In this document: piece after piece, positions 1 through 11,581 of the stretch
Layout: each line of letters opens with the position of its first letter
Position numbering within the stretch: position 1 is the stretch's first letter
Origin: Dryocosmus kuriphilus
Lineage: Eukaryota; Arthropoda; Insecta; Hymenoptera; Cynipidae
Assembly: GCA_038277395.1 (NCBI GenBank)
Contig: CM076190.1
Span: 244,137,256 to 244,201,255 of the forward strand
DNA: 64,000 bases
Direction: 5' to 3'
Made by a program: the position numbers and the translations under genes
The notes under the pieces: generated by a model
Database searches by the model: none
What the model was told of the DNA's origin: nothing
What the model saw: only the letters and a program-made list of their open reading frames with translations

Positions 1-300
1 TGCAGCTGATGGTGCGGATGTTGGATAGCATTTATCTAACCACTCCTTGGCCTGGATGGTTTTTTTTTTTTCCCATTAAAAAACAATGTTCTATTAAAAC
101 CCGAAACTCGCCTCTTTCCATCGTTCGCGAGAAACCAAAGCTTGTCTAACACAATTAGCTGTTATTCGAAAACTAATGCACGCAATGTCACGAAACTCAA
201 GGTGTTGCTGTCCAAAGGCTGGTTCTCAACGAAAACATACATGGTTTAATCCTAGTGGTGACATCTCTGTGTGAGGCTCGGGACTTCTCATTTCATGTAG
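1..300 (-). mobile_element. mariner transposon, 5' end, running off the window
   Basis: The minus strand at 121-1 encodes the start of a mariner transposase (M-E-R-G-E-F-R-V-L then Q-A-K-E-W-L-D-K-C-Y-P), the N-terminal helix-turn-helix part of the protein. It closely parallels the N-terminus of the mariner at 46818-48109. A T-run at 60-72 (A-run in the gene) shifts the frame, so the copy is broken. The untranslated part to about 300 resembles the right end of the other mariner (CTCTGTGTGAGGCTCGGGAC against CTGTGTGTCAGACCGGGAAC) and is followed by TA at 301-302, the expected target dinucleotide. The rest of the element lies outside the window. Confidence 0.8.
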
Positions 301-302
301 TA

Positions 303-819
303 TTGCTAGAGTCGAGCCATGCGTGGAAAGCACGACTAAATTCATCCTATCTCAGCAAGAGTAGTATTGCAACTCAGATGTTAGGCCTCGCCTACCGGCA
401 CTGAACGTGTGGCTTGATTACAAGGGAACTCTAGCTGAAATAGAATGAGTTTTCTTACAATCATAGCAACGCGAAGTTTGAGCTATTCTCGTAAGGAATA
501 ACTGCTATAAAATAATACAACTTTCGACTTTTTTAGCATGAACGGATCTCTGCTTAAAACGTATGAATTTGGCACCAGGATAGCAAGAATGAAAGTAGTA
601 AAGTAGTAGTATTATAAGGCGAGAGACGACGGGGTCAGCATGTGCACGCAGCGGCACTCTCTCCCCCCACCTCCCTCATCTTTCGCTCGTAATATCTTTC
701 TCTTCGTCCATGCGTCTCTTTAAGTGGATGACTGGATGTGCGTTGTCGTCCTCCCTCTTCCTACATTAGTACTTCGCAATTAAATTCTCACGTCTACGGT
801 ATGTCCCGCGACGCTGCAA
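303..819. other. unannotated spacer
   Basis: No coding signal, RNA gene or clear repeat seen. A short pyrimidine-rich stretch lies at 655-700. Confidence 0.4.
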
Positions 820-2193
820 CTTTAAGTTTCTTATATAAGTTGAAAGTAATATACGTAAAGAGAGGATTAGTTAACTAAATTAAATTCCACTGAGAAAAAT
901 AGATAGTAAAGCAGATTGATTATCATATTGTTTTGGGATTCTAAGGGACATATTTCGGAAAGGTTCATGAAATTCACAAATTTCGTAACGATAGTAACTA
1001 ACTTTTTCTCTATATAAATGTTTCCAACATTACGAACACTTGAGAAATTAGCCTTTTACGCAATGATCTACACATTTCCACGCACACATTTTCCCTTTTA
1101 TTTTAACTAAACGTAGTTTCTGGTTCTAAAATTCGTACAAATTATTTATCAAAATGGGTGTTTTTCGAATTACAATTTTTATAACAAATTCTGGATTACT
1201 CTGGATTACCCAAACATTAGAAAAAACAGAAGTTAGGATGAAGTGAACATTAAATTGGATAAATGGTTATTTTCGGAAGGGGACGAAATACTCTTTGATT
1301 TACATATATTATATTATTATATTTACCCATAAGATTAAGGACAATCGCCAATGAAGAGACCAGCGCAAAGGCGGTGTTCATCTTTTGAAACTAGAATAAA
1401 AGTAAATGATCTGTTGCTGAATAATTTTTGTTAACATAGTATATCTGGTGAACATAATTTAAGGTTAATGCATATAAATCATGTGATAACGACTATAGTA
1501 TATACATAAAGGTTGTCCCGTTTGAATTAATCCACACAAGTACCTCGTCAGATAAGAAAGATATTAAAAAACATTTCGAACAAAATATGTAAGACTTGAA
1601 GGGGGCCAACTATATTCAATGGTCAGTGTCTGACCCTGTGACTAATTAGCGACTAGCCATATTCGTGGATATTTTATGATAAGACCTCTACAACTGGTCC
1701 AAAAGTACATGAGGTGAAGGTTCTCGTAAGATAACAAGGATGTAAAGATAAAACTTTTTTGGCAAAATTGAGGAGGCTGCGAAATTACTTTTTAAGGAAA
1801 TTGAAAAGTATAAATGATTTACTTTAAAAATAGGCCCAGCATAGCACCAAATATGAAACAGTTTTTTCTAATACTCAATATTATATGAATAATCCTTTTA
1901 ATAAATTATACTGGAAGTGATTTCATCAAGCATTATCAACACTTGTTTATTAAATGTAATTTTTAGAATGTTTGTTTACCTCCATATTTCGGTCATCTGA
2001 ACTCATTTTGGTTATTGCAAAAGATATAAGAGGTTTATCTCACAATCAGTTTAAGAGTATCTAGAAGACGGCCCAAGGTTTGCAGTCATTGATTGCAACA
2101 TTTTGATTAATTTATTAAACTAAAATCCCCTCCTCCTGCTCTGTAAATATAAACATGTTTTTGAGGAAGATCATGCGCCAAATTGGACAAGAG
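820..2193 (+). repeat. interspersed repeat R, copy 1 (5' part)
   Basis: An AT-rich, apparently non-coding segment that aligns over most of its length with 58400-61080, with part of 57850-58330, and inverted with 12232-12740. Shared landmarks are the TTAACTAA and GATTCTAAGG neighbourhood near 870-945, GACAATCGCCA near 1340, and GTGTCTGACC followed by CTAATTAGCGA near 1626-1650. The BEL element begins at 2194, and matching R sequence resumes at 10686, so BEL inserted into this copy. No reading frame is conserved between copies. The class is unknown: it could be a non-autonomous transposon or an old satellite-like repeat. Confidence 0.7.
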
Positions 2194-2845
2194 CGTTCCG
2201 TCGTCACAATAGTCTCGGGTTCTGAACCAGGCTTTGCGAGTAAATTTTTGCGCGCGAATCTCGAGATTAAAAATTTTCCACGAAAGGCTAGAGGAAAGAA
2301 GGGGTGAGAGGAGAGAAGGAGTGTGCGTGCGCGGGAGCGGCGTTGGCTAGCATTCGGTCGTCCACGATCGATCGGGCTGGAGATATCTCTCGCGTGTCCG
2401 TTGGTTCGCATCTCCCACGCCGCCGTCGTAAGATCCAGCTTTCCGCCGGAAGGTTGGAACCAAAGTGACCTCAGTGTTGTCTAATTTTCCTCAGGGAATA
2501 AATCCTCCAAGTTCCGACGGAACTTTGAAACAATTCACCACGTCGCCAGCGTACCGCCAGCGTATCAGTATTCGCGACTCATGTGTGACGTCAACGTCGG
2601 GTCTCGTGCATCGCAATAGTGTTCTCCAGTGTTCTAATTGTCTCTCAAATCTGTGTTCTTAAACAGATTTAGTAAATGTTTTTTTATGCCGTAATAGGCT
2701 TTTTTCTCCCACAATTTCGCGTTTCATTTATTTTAACCCATTCCTTGATTTTAGTAAAGTAGTTCAAAGCAGTCTATAAAATTTCCAAGGATTTCTGAGT
2801 AGGCCTAAAATCATAAAATCCTTATTTGAACTAGGTTTTCGAACC
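2194..2845 (+). repeat. BEL/Pao 5' LTR
   Basis: About 650 bp, colinear with the 3' LTR outside its nested insert. It begins with the degraded equivalent of TGTTCCGTCG and ends near TTTTCGAAC, opposite TGTCGAACA in the 3' copy. Shared internal landmarks include CACGCCGCC near 2416, GGAATAAATC near 2495 and GCCGTAATAGGC near 2688. The LTRs differ at many positions, which means the element is old. A TGGTGCC stretch at 2877 could be the primer-binding site but I cannot assign a tRNA. Confidence 0.85.
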
Positions 2846-3972
2846 TTTTCCGGTAAGAAAATCTCAAAGTTAAACATGGTGCCTCCTGTGAGGTCTTGAA
2901 AATCTCAAACCTCTAAAGAATCAAGTAAAAAGTGCGGGAAATCCGTTGGCGTCTCACGCGTGGCGTCGGTGTCTTCGTGACACGTCGAGCCACGTAATCA
3001 CATACCGATCCGGCCACTGCTCGGCTGCATGCGCAGTTGGCTTAAAACTCCTCCGCTTGGACATCCAACAAAGAGACCACGCCACGAATTTTTCTATAAA
3101 CATAGTTACCAGCCACATTGTGGAAACCTGGCATCTCAACCCACTATTCATCGCCAATTGTCGCTCCCAAACCAGGATATCACAGTACCCATGAGACCGC
3201 TGCACTAAGAAACCAGGAAACGAAAAAATAAGTCCAAATCTCGTATTTTAAAGGTGTTTTCACCTTTTTTTCAACACTTCATTTTCACGACGGCTCCGTG
3301 TGTGAATTTTCCATGCGTTGCATTGAACTGAAACAACTTAAGTGTCACTCCAAGATTTCTTGATTCACTCAATTAATTTTTCAAATTAATTCCTTCATAA
3401 CTAAAGCTAAAAAACTTAGTTTTAAAAATTAAAATCAAATTCTTCGTTTTATATCTTTTTCGAAAAGGAAAATTGGTACACAATATTTTTAACAATTTCC
3501 ATCCTACCCCACGAGATTCACTATATATTTTGTAGCATATAATTTTCTCGTTAGCGTTGCGACCAACCGTGGCAAGTACCGTAGGTAATTAGCTTCGAAA
3601 TTGAATTAGGAAAATGGAAGGCATTATGAACAAAGCAACGCGCATCGCGTATATCGTGCAAAAGGGGGTTCCGTTGGAAAGGCTGATCGCGGATTTTAGG
3701 TATATCTAGACAATCCCGCGTGCAATTCTACCAACGCGCAACTACGTTTAACAGACATTACAATTCTTTTCAAAATTATTCGAAATGCATCGACGATTTG
3801 GCCACGCTGAAACCTGAGCATCCGAGTATCAACTTATTTTTGGAAATATGAAGAAGTTACTATGACGTCGCGACTCTGGGAACCGAAAAAAAACCGAGAC
3901 ACTAATTGCTAACTCAACTATGGACGTCAGTAATGCTACCTTTTCTGAAAGATAGGACGGGCATAGATTACC

Positions 3973-4911
3973 GGTGATACAAATTCATAAATTTAGGGGG
4001 GAACACGGTAAATGGGTAGCATGGAAATATAGGTTCGAAGATCTCATTCACACGCGTGCATATTTGAGCAATTACGTAAAACACACTCCGCTAGCAAATT
4101 CGCTTTCCGAGTCCACTGAAAACAAAATCATCGCATTCTCGCCTAGCGAGGAAAATTACGTAAAAGATTGGGATGTGCTGTGCAAAGCATTTGATCAAAA
4201 ACGCTTTATAGTTGCAGAACATATTGATGGGATTTAAGACTTGCCGTTTCTCTCCAGGGCTAATCGGGAGGAACTTTCTTCATTGATCGACAAAACAAAG
4301 CAGCATATTCGCATCTTAAAGAAATTAAAATTGAGCTGAATGATTTTAGCGAAAAGATGATTATTCGAATCTTGGAGAGACGGCTTCCTCCATGAATTTT
4401 TCCAGATGGCACGATAAGCTGGAAGGTAATGAGCTGCCGATCCTGGATGAGCTGCGTAAGTTCATCCATTCGACAGTTTTTAAACTCCGGTCATTAGAAA
4501 AGTTTGCCGCGAGTGGTCGCGGTGTCACGGGAAAAAGGTGGGGGGGGGGGGGGTGATAAACCAAGCCAACCGTTTGTAAAAATAAGAAAGTTTGAGGCGC
4601 GGTCCCTAGCGACTTCCGCATCTCAATCTACAAATCCTGCTTGCGCCAGATGCAAGGAGTAATATCGCTTATACGAATGTACATGTCATAACACATTGAA
4701 GGTACAAGATCGTTGGAGATTCATTAAAGCTCACAAAATTTGTCATAACTACTTTGGCAAACACGCGTACTCTTGCTCAAGCACATATCATTGCAAAAAA
4801 TGCAACAAGAGACGTCATACTTCACTTCATTTCGGCAAAAGAGTCAAGCCTAAAGTTTCTCAAATGAGTGGAGATTCAAAGACTGTAGGTCCCTCTGTTC
4901 CTCAAGCATGA
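3973..4911 (+). pseudogene. gag: BEL/Pao gag remnant
   Basis: The structural polyprotein region. The first open part (3974-4237) carries F-R-G-E-H-G-K-W-V-A-W-K-Y-R-F-E-D-L-I-H, matching the F-x-G-(x)n-W-x-x-F-x-x-F/L-I-H opening of BEL gag proteins (DUF1759 type). The next part, in a second frame up to about 4530, is broken by stops and ends at a G-run. A third part (4696-4911) has C-H-N-Y-F-G-K-H then C-x-x-C-N-K-R-R-H-T-S-L-H, the degenerate zinc-knuckle plus HHTLLH-like tail that normally precedes the protease in this superfamily. Confidence 0.8.
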
Positions 4912-5450
4912 CTACTACATGGTTACACTTATGTTTCTAAGATTTTTCCATCGGATTATCAGCTTATGACTACCGCTACTTTAAAGGTTCAAAATAATCG
5001 AAGAAATGATCTAACCACCAGGCCATTATTAGACTCTTGTTGAACAGTTAATTTAGTCACAGAGATATTTGCAAAATCATTCATTCCAGTTAAACAAACT
5101 TGTTCTATTAATATTGGAGGAGTTAGCGATCTCTCTGCTGTCTCTAACGTGTATATGGAAGCCACTTTCAAGTCAAATTACAATAGTTTCAGACAAGCAC
5201 TTAACTTTTTGATAATCCCTGGAATCGCTGATCTTGTGTCAAAAGAAACATTTCCTCGGAAGCCATTCGGCATTCCCAAAATTCTTCAACTTGCGGAGAC
5301 ACAATTTCATGTGCCTAAACCTGTCGACATTTTTTTAGCATCTCATATTACCCTTTCAATGCTAATGATAGGGCAAATTAAACTTCAAAATCAGAATTCT
5401 CAAATTATCCAGCAAAAAATTACTTTAACCTGGGTTATGGCAGGAGGATC
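4912..5450 (+). pseudogene. pro: BEL/Pao aspartic protease domain, inactive
   Basis: This domain cleaves the polyprotein in active elements. It has the DUF1758-type layout: a degraded active site L-L-D-S-C-stop-T-V-N-L-V-T near 5025 (family form L-L-D-S-G-S-x-x-N-F-I-T), then a long open segment with I-I-P-G-I-A-D-L near 5212, F-H-V-P-K-P-V-D near 5310 and G-Q-I-K-L near 5372, and the W-V-M-A-G-G exit near 5431. The glycine after the catalytic Asp is Cys and the next codon is a stop. It runs on into the linker before reverse transcriptase. Confidence 0.82.
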
Positions 5451-7130
5451 GGACTTTATTGCGACATCCGCAAAGGCTTTTTGTAATGTTGTCAACATCG
5501 ACAAACTTCTCGAACGTTTTCGGGCAATCGAGGATTTCGATCAGGAACACGTAAAATCTCGCGACGGTGTTACTTGTGAACAACATTATATCGGCCATGC
5601 TCAACGAGACGAAACCGGGAGATATATCGTAAGATATCCTACTCGCGACAGGAGACTCCAGCTCGGTGAATCTACGGCTCAAGCTTTAAAACGATTTTAC
5701 TCTCTTGAGAAAAAATTCGAGTCAAATCCGCATTAGAAACCGAATAACGTAAACATCTTAACGAATACATTACACAAGATCTCATGGCACCTTGCGACGG
5801 AACGAAGGAGGGAAGTCATCTTCCTCATCACGCCGTGATAAGAATGGCTAGCGAAACAACTAAAATCAGGGTAGTGTTCGATGCATCCGGGAAAAATTCG
5901 ACAGGCACTTCACTTATTGAGGTTCATTTAGTCGGTACCACAATTCAAAATACAATTTTCGAACAGGTTCTTCGATTTCGTACCAACAACTACGTCATAA
6001 CAGCTGACATCGAGAAAATGTACATGCATGTCCTAGTCCACCAGGATGATAGAAAATTTCAAAAGATTTTGTTTTTCCATCAGGGTAATATTAGAACTAT
6101 TTCAACTAAATACAGTATTATTCGGAAGTGGCTGTGCACCTTCTCTATCAATTCGTACTTCATACCAACTTGCTCCCGGCGAGGGTAAAGATTTCCTACG
6201 TGCTAGTAAAATTCTCTTGCAAAATTTTTACGTCAAAGACCTAGCCTCAGGCGAAAATTCCATCGAGGAAATTTTTAGCATTCGCGACGAAATTATCGAA
6301 TTGTTAGGTCGAGGTAGCTTTGTTATCCGACAATGGTCTTCCAATTATCCTTTTTTCTTGATAACATCGAAAAGAAAGTTTTCAACTTAGATGGTGCCGT
6401 TAAAGGAAATCCTGTTCAAAAAATTCTCGGTATTATTTGTGATTCCCGACACGATATCCTTAAGTACACTGTCTGAGCAGTTGATGCTCAGACCACGTCT
6501 ACCAAGAGAAAGCTTTTGTCGGAGGTTGCAAGAATCTTTGATCCTCTCGGTCCTTTGGGTTCGGTGGGTCTCTACGCCTAAGTCTTGATGCAGGACTGCT
6601 GGAAGTCTCAAATCAAGTGGGACGGGTCGCTTCATCAATACATCCGTACCAAATGGAAATCATTTACTGATCAGCTCCCGTGTGTGCAGACCTTTTCAAT
6701 GCCGCGAAAGTTCTTATGCGAGAATCCTGATGAAGTAGAGATTCAAGGGTTTTGCGACGCATGGCTCAAAGGCTATGGAGCACGTCTCTATGTTAGATCT
6801 ATCAACGCGAAGGGCATGATCACAGTCAACTTGATTTGCAGCATATCCAGAGTGGCTCCACTAAGTGATAGCCCAATTCCACGTTTAGAAATTTGAGTGG
6901 CATTAATCGTTATAAAACTTTACGTAGAATCAATAGCACAGTTTGGAGTGCCAATTAAGATAGTGACGTTCTGGTCAGACTCGACAATCGTCTCATGTTG
7001 GTTAAAGAAGTCTCCTCATTTATTGAGAACTTTCGAATGGAATAGGGTCCCTGATATCCAATCTCTAGGAGATCAAGTCCAATGTAGGCATGGTAGATCA
7101 GAGGAGAATCCTGCTAATTCTCTTTCTAGA
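5451..7130 (+). pseudogene. pol: BEL/Pao reverse transcriptase and RNase H, inactive
   Basis: Copies the element's RNA into DNA in functional relatives. Visible motifs: L-P-H-H-A-V-I-R then K-I-R-V-V-F-D-A-S-G-K near 5824-5893, and the first catalytic Asp in I-T-A-D-I-E-K-M-Y near 6000. The expected Y-V-D-D box reads F-Y-V-K-D-L-A-S-G near 6225, so one of the two metal-binding aspartates is lost. A frameshift lies at 6046-6188. RNase H follows in new frames: W-S-D-S-T-I-V near 6970, N-R-V-P-D-I-Q-S-L near 7045 and the closing R-S-E-E-N-P-A-N-S-L-S-R-G near 7097. These are characteristic of BEL/Pao rather than Gypsy or Copia. Confidence 0.9.
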
Positions 7131-7559
7131 GGAAAACTTCCCTACAATTTCATCAAAAACAAGCTTTGGACCACACTTCCTAGTTTGTTAGCTCAGCCCG
7201 AAAGGGCATGGCCTGTGTTCGTCGAAACGTCATCGGAGAGGTTGCCAAGGTTGAAGGAGAGTGTTTGCTTACTAAACACAGTCACTTGCAGTTATATTTA
7301 TTCTAGAGTTTCATCATTCGAACGTCTCACAAGACTAACAGCTTATTTTTTACGTTGCAAAAGCTTAAAATCTCAAACAAATCGTCCACTCTCATGTCAG
7401 GAATTGATCGATGCCGAACGTCGATTAGTAGCAGTGATGCAACGTGAAAGATTCCCGGAGGAGATCAAATTTCTCGCAACCGCATGAGAGGCGGCTCCAG
7501 ATGATGTCACGTTTGTATATCGATAGCCTACTGAATTCGAGCAGCTAAATCCTTTCCTC

Positions 7560-8792
7560 GACGAATACGATTTCATTCGCATATGAGCTCGTTTGAAAAA
7601 GTCATAATTAATCTATAATCAGAAACACCCTCTCTTAAAACCCAGCAAACATCCGATTACTGATCTCACCATCCGTGAATGCCATCAAGACAATAAACAC
7701 TCAGGTATCCAGTCGTATTTGTATACTCTTCGAGAAGAATTCTGGATTTTGAAAGTTAAAAATCAAATAAAAAAATAGTTCTTCATTACGTCGAATGTAT
7801 CCGATATCGACCGAAAGCAATGCAGGCTCAAATGGCAGTCTTGCCCGAAGTTAGCTTAACTGAAGCTGTAGCTTTCAGTCATACAGGAGTAGATTTCTTC
7901 GGACCAATTATCATTAAAGAAAAAAAAGATTCCAAAAGGAGTTTTATCAAAACTTATGTTTGCGTTTTTATCTGCATGGTGTCTAAGGCAGTGTACATCG
8001 AACTTGCAACCGATCTTTCGACAAGAGGTTTTTGGGCAGCTTCGCTGAGATTTATCAGCCGTAGATGTGTTCTATAACATGTACATCCCGATAATGGTAC
8101 AAACTTCGTAGGGGCCAACAAGGAACTCTGCAAAATTTATGATTTGGTAGATACGACTGAATTCAAGCAGTCTATAGGAACTTTTGCAATATCAAAGCGA
8201 ATCAAATGGCACTTTAATCCACCTCTATCCCCTCATTTCGGCGGCCTTTGGGAAGCAGCTGTAAAGAGTTTCAAGCATCAAGTGAAACGTGCATTAAAAG
8301 TTCCAAAATTTACTTATGAACATATTAACACTTTGTTAAGTGAAATTGAAGCGATTTTAAATTCTCGACCTCTGTGCACTCTTCTGGCGGATCCAAAATT
8401 ATCCTTTAGCTATAACTCCTTCTCACCTATTATTAACAGATCGACCTTTCAATTTTTTACCTGAGAAAAATCTTGCTTCAGTTCCTGACAATTGATTGTC
8501 AACCTACAGCTTCGTCACGAAGGCTCGTCAGGACTTCTGGACCAAATGGTACAAAAACTACCTAAACGAATTGCAAACCCGACAAAGATGTCAAAATCAA
8601 CCGAGGAACTCAAAGCCGGTTCAGTCGCCCTCCACAAGGAGGAAAATATTGGATGTGCACGCTTGGCCGCTGGGTGTGATTGTCGAGATTTATCCTGGGA
8701 GCGACAACATAGCAGGAGTAGCCGACGTAAAGACTGCGAACGGCATATACAAGCGTAACCCTATCCGATTTTGTCTGTTACCTAATGCATAA
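7560..8792 (+). pseudogene. int: BEL/Pao integrase remnant with DDE residues retained
   Basis: Inserts the cDNA into the genome. An H-x3-H zinc-binding remnant (R-E-C-H-Q-D-N-K-H-S-G) lies near 7675. The catalytic core follows: first Asp in H-T-G-V-D-F-F-G-P near 7880, second in H-P-D-N-G-T-N-F near 8085, and the Glu in G-G-L-W-E-A-A-V-K near 8240. A TAA near 8075 splits the core, and another break near 8460 shifts the frame. The tail at 8496-8792 carries the family's closing segment (V-K-T-A-N-G-I-Y-K-R). All three acidic residues survive, unlike the protease and RT sites. Confidence 0.9.
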
Positions 8793-9282
8793 AAATCTCA
8801 TTAGAAAGAAATTGAGTTTATTGGATTAGAGTCAACTTTGTATATTTTCTGTAAATATGTTATCATTTTCTAGTCTTTTAAGTCAAACCGACCGGAATAA
8901 ATCAATTAGATTCAAACTCTGTATATTTTTTTCGTAAATACTTTATCATTTTCTAGTTTATTATATTATAGTTTTTATGTTAATCATGAATAAACTTTTT
9001 CAAGTTTGTTTTTAAAAAGAGCAACATCGATACGTTGTCAAATAAAAAAAAAATCAGTTCATTGTGACTAGATCACCTAATATTATGGGAAGAGCCTCTC
9101 CGAAGGAAACTGACTTCCATCACTTTCAGCTTTGATTATGCTCCAACAATTTATGATTAATTGTTAACGTAAGTTTAAGAACAAAGCACACATTTATTTA
9201 ATCTCGTTTCCTTTCGTTGTATACAACTCTACTTCATTGTTTAAATGTAATTTAACTCATCTCGCAGCTTCGGCCGGGAATA
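8793..9282 (+). other. BEL/Pao 3' untranslated segment
   Basis: AT-rich sequence between the integrase stop and the 3' LTR. It contains two imperfect ~100-bp direct repeats sharing CTTTATCATTTTCTAGT-like text (near 8858 and 8940). A polypurine tract just before the LTR is not obvious. Confidence 0.5.
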
Positions 9283-10685
9283 TGTTCCGTCGCCACAATA
9301 GTCTCTGGTTCTGAACCAGGCTTTGAGAGAAAATGTTTGCGAGTGAATCTCGAAATTCAAAATCAGCTACGAAGGAGTGAGAGGAAAGAAATAGTGAGAG
9401 GAGAGAAGGAGTGTGCATGTGCGGGAGCGGCGCTGGCTAGCATTCAGTCACCCACGATCCATCGGGCCGGAGAGATCTCTCGTGTGTCCGTTGGTTCGTA
9501 TCTCCCACGCCGCCGGCGTAAGGTCCAGTTTTCCGCAGGAAGGTTGGAATCAATGTGACCCCAGTGTTGCCTCATATTCCTTAGGGAATAAATCGTCCAC
9601 GTTCCACCGGAACTTTGGAGCAGATCACCACGTCGCGGCGTATCAATATTCGCGACTCGTGTGTGACGCCAACGTCGGGCCTCGTGCTTCGCAATAGTGT
9701 TCTCAAGTTGTTCGTGAGAATTATATTATTAATAGAAGGACAGAGCGAGAGAGAGAGAGAGATGGGCAGGGTAAATAATTCAGAAAATGGTTGTTAATAA
9801 AGAAAAAATGTAAATACAATAAAAAATGAAAAAAGGTACATGTTACATAAAGAAAATGGTGAATAGATTCCACCTGGCATAAAAACCCCCTGTGTGGGAA
9901 AAAGCCTTTCACAATACTAACTCAAACATACTCACACGCATTATTCGAACTCAGAAATTACGGAGCAAGAAGAAATGTGGTTTGGTCCCTGGAGATAACA
10001 CTTTGATAGCAAGCATGCATACCCAAATTTGTACAACAAAAAACGGGCAGTTATGTCCGAAAGTCCGCGAAGGACACTAATGCGAAGTCGAAGCCTCAGC
10101 TTGAATTCGGCTTCGAAACGCAGTCACAGGACCAAACAACTCTGGTGCGAAGTCGGAACCTCAACTTCGTGTTCAGTTCCGAAACGCAAAATACACAATC
10201 TCCTGTTTACGGCACAGTAATCCTTAGGCACATTCAACAAACACAACAGAACACACACGCAGCATAAAGGCATAAATTACGTCGATAATATGTGGAGCGC
10301 AGCTCCGTACAAACGCCTTCCACAAGTCTTTCTCAGGCGAACTGACCCAGCCCAATGCCTCAGCTCGCGTTGACGACGTTGGGCCGAAATCGAAACAGGC
10401 CGAAAACCTGCGAAAATCGTCGAGCATTGATTAAATGACTGGAGAGCGTAAAGCGCTCGAACACAAGTGTTATAATTGTCTCTCAAATTCGTGTTCTCAA
10501 GCAGTTTTAATAAATGGGTTTTCTTATGCCGTAATAGGCTTTTTTCTCCTACATGTTCAAGTCTCATTGATTTTAACCCTTTCCTCGATTTTAGTGAAGT
10601 ATTTCAAAACGGCCTATAAAATTTCCAAGGATTTCTGAGTAGGCTTCAAATCATAAAATCCTTATTTGAATTAGGTTGTCGAACA
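9283..10685 (+). repeat. BEL/Pao 3' LTR, split by a solo LTR
   Basis: Begins TGTTCCGTCG at 9283 and ends GTCGAACA at 10685. Its two halves (9283-9708 and 10464-10685, about 643 bp together after removing one duplication copy) align with the 5' LTR. The 755-bp insert between them is annotated separately. The intact TG...CA ends here fix the LTR boundaries better than the degraded 5' copy. Confidence 0.88.
9709..10463. mobile_element. nested solo LTR with CAAGT target duplication
   Basis: Starts TGTTCGTGAG and ends GCTCGAACA, the TG...CA form of an LTR, and is flanked on both sides by CAAGT (9704-9708 and 10464-10468). The 5' LTR at the matching place shows one uninterrupted site. No internal coding region is present, so this is either a solo LTR left by recombination or a short non-autonomous element. 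Inside lie two imperfect ~60-bp repeats (10080-10195) with dyad symmetry of the GCGAAGTCGAAGC ... GGCTTCGAAACGC kind. The source retrotransposon is not in the window. Confidence 0.82.
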
Positions 10686-10981
10686 CCCTACTCCAAACTT
10701 CCAATAATCGCCGCTATGGAACCCCCGCCCTAAATTTACCATTACCACGATATTTCAATAAGATGTTAAGAGATTTGAAGGGATTTGTACGGATTCTAAA
10801 AGACTTTAATGACTTTAATGGACTTACAATATCTCCAAAAACATAAAATGTGTGCTGTTAAGTAAATTATTCTGAAATATTTTTGTAGAATTTATACCAG
10901 TTTCCTGAAGCTTTAACTGGCTAATGAAATACAAATATTTCAGAAGGACATACCTACGCCTATAAACCATTTTGTGACAAC
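10686..10981 (+). repeat. repeat R, copy 1 (3' continuation)
   Basis: After the BEL 3' LTR the sequence (CCCTACTCC..., CCGCCCTAAATTTACC) resembles the C-rich tail of R copy 2 near 61220-61320. This indicates that BEL split a single R copy. Confidence 0.45.
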
Positions 10982-10983
10982 TA

Positions 10984-11579
10984 TACGATGTGTGTTTAAA
11001 AAGTAAGCTGACTTTTAATTTTTACGAAAGAATATTTATTTATTGACCAATTATTACGTTATCCCCTTCAAAGTACCCGCCCTCAGATATAAAACACTTG
11101 TGCCAACGTATTTTCCAAACCGCGAAGCACTTCTGATAAGCACTTTTTCGTATAGCCTTGAATTCCTCCAACGATGCATCCTTCATCTGCTCAATCGTTG
11201 CAAATCTCATTCCTTTCATGGGTCTCTTTAATTTTGGGAACAGAAAAAGGTCGCAGAGGGCCAAATCAGCTCAAAGTAGACTCACCCTATGCCACTGTCA
11301 ACATTCCAAGTGTTTTGGAGCACTTGATTCCATTCTTTACACAAAAATCTGCTGCAAGTTCTCTGATCCATTTTTTTCAACAGCAGAAAATCGAAGATCA
11401 CACGAAAGACTTCTAACCTTTACGCCTCTCACAAACAAAGTAAAAATGCTATACACTTGAAATTATGTACATATATTCGGGACGAGTGTACCAATATAAA
11501 ATAAAAAGAAATTGAAGATCGAATGTGCGTAGCTCGCGAAATTTCAAAAGTCACCTTACGTTTTGAGCGCACCTCGTAG
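10984..11579 (-). mobile_element. mariner, internally deleted (596 bp)
   Basis: Flanked by TA (10982-10983 and 11580-11581), with inverted ends related to TACGATGTGTGTTTAAAAAG. The minus strand at 11264-11040 encodes the transposase C-terminus (L-F-L-F-P-K-L-K-R-P-M-K-G ... W-H-K-C-F-I-S-E-G). This joins directly to sequence matching the 5' untranslated region of the relative at 58558-59849. The middle of the gene, with the catalytic residues, is gone. It could only have moved using transposase supplied from elsewhere. Confidence 0.85.
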
Positions 11580-11581
11580 TA

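Larger units (their letters stand above)
2194..10685 (+). mobile_element. BEL/Pao LTR retrotransposon, defective
   Basis: A complete-length element bounded by two related LTRs (2194-2845 and 9283-10685, the second enlarged by a nested solo LTR). Between them, in order, lie remnants of gag, aspartic protease, reverse transcriptase, RNase H and integrase, all on the plus strand. The protease-RT-RNase H-IN order and the RT and IN sequence style are those of the BEL/Pao superfamily. Many stops and frameshifts, plus loss of the RT catalytic pair, make it non-functional. No target duplication is visible at its outer ends (AAGAG against CCCTA), which suits an old insertion. Confidence 0.92.

Noticed and set aside
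2115..3205. ORFs of 65-98 residues on both strands in the BEL 5' LTR and leader
   Set aside because: Not conserved between the two LTRs and lie over non-coding LTR sequence.
4538..4553. G-runs at 4541, 15699 and 28702
   Set aside because: Treated as slippage or sequencing-prone tracts and not as regulatory sites, except that the 25-G run is mentioned with the satellite.
10224..10567. 96-residue minus-strand ORF
   Set aside because: Spans the junction of the solo LTR and the BEL LTR, so it cannot be an evolved gene.
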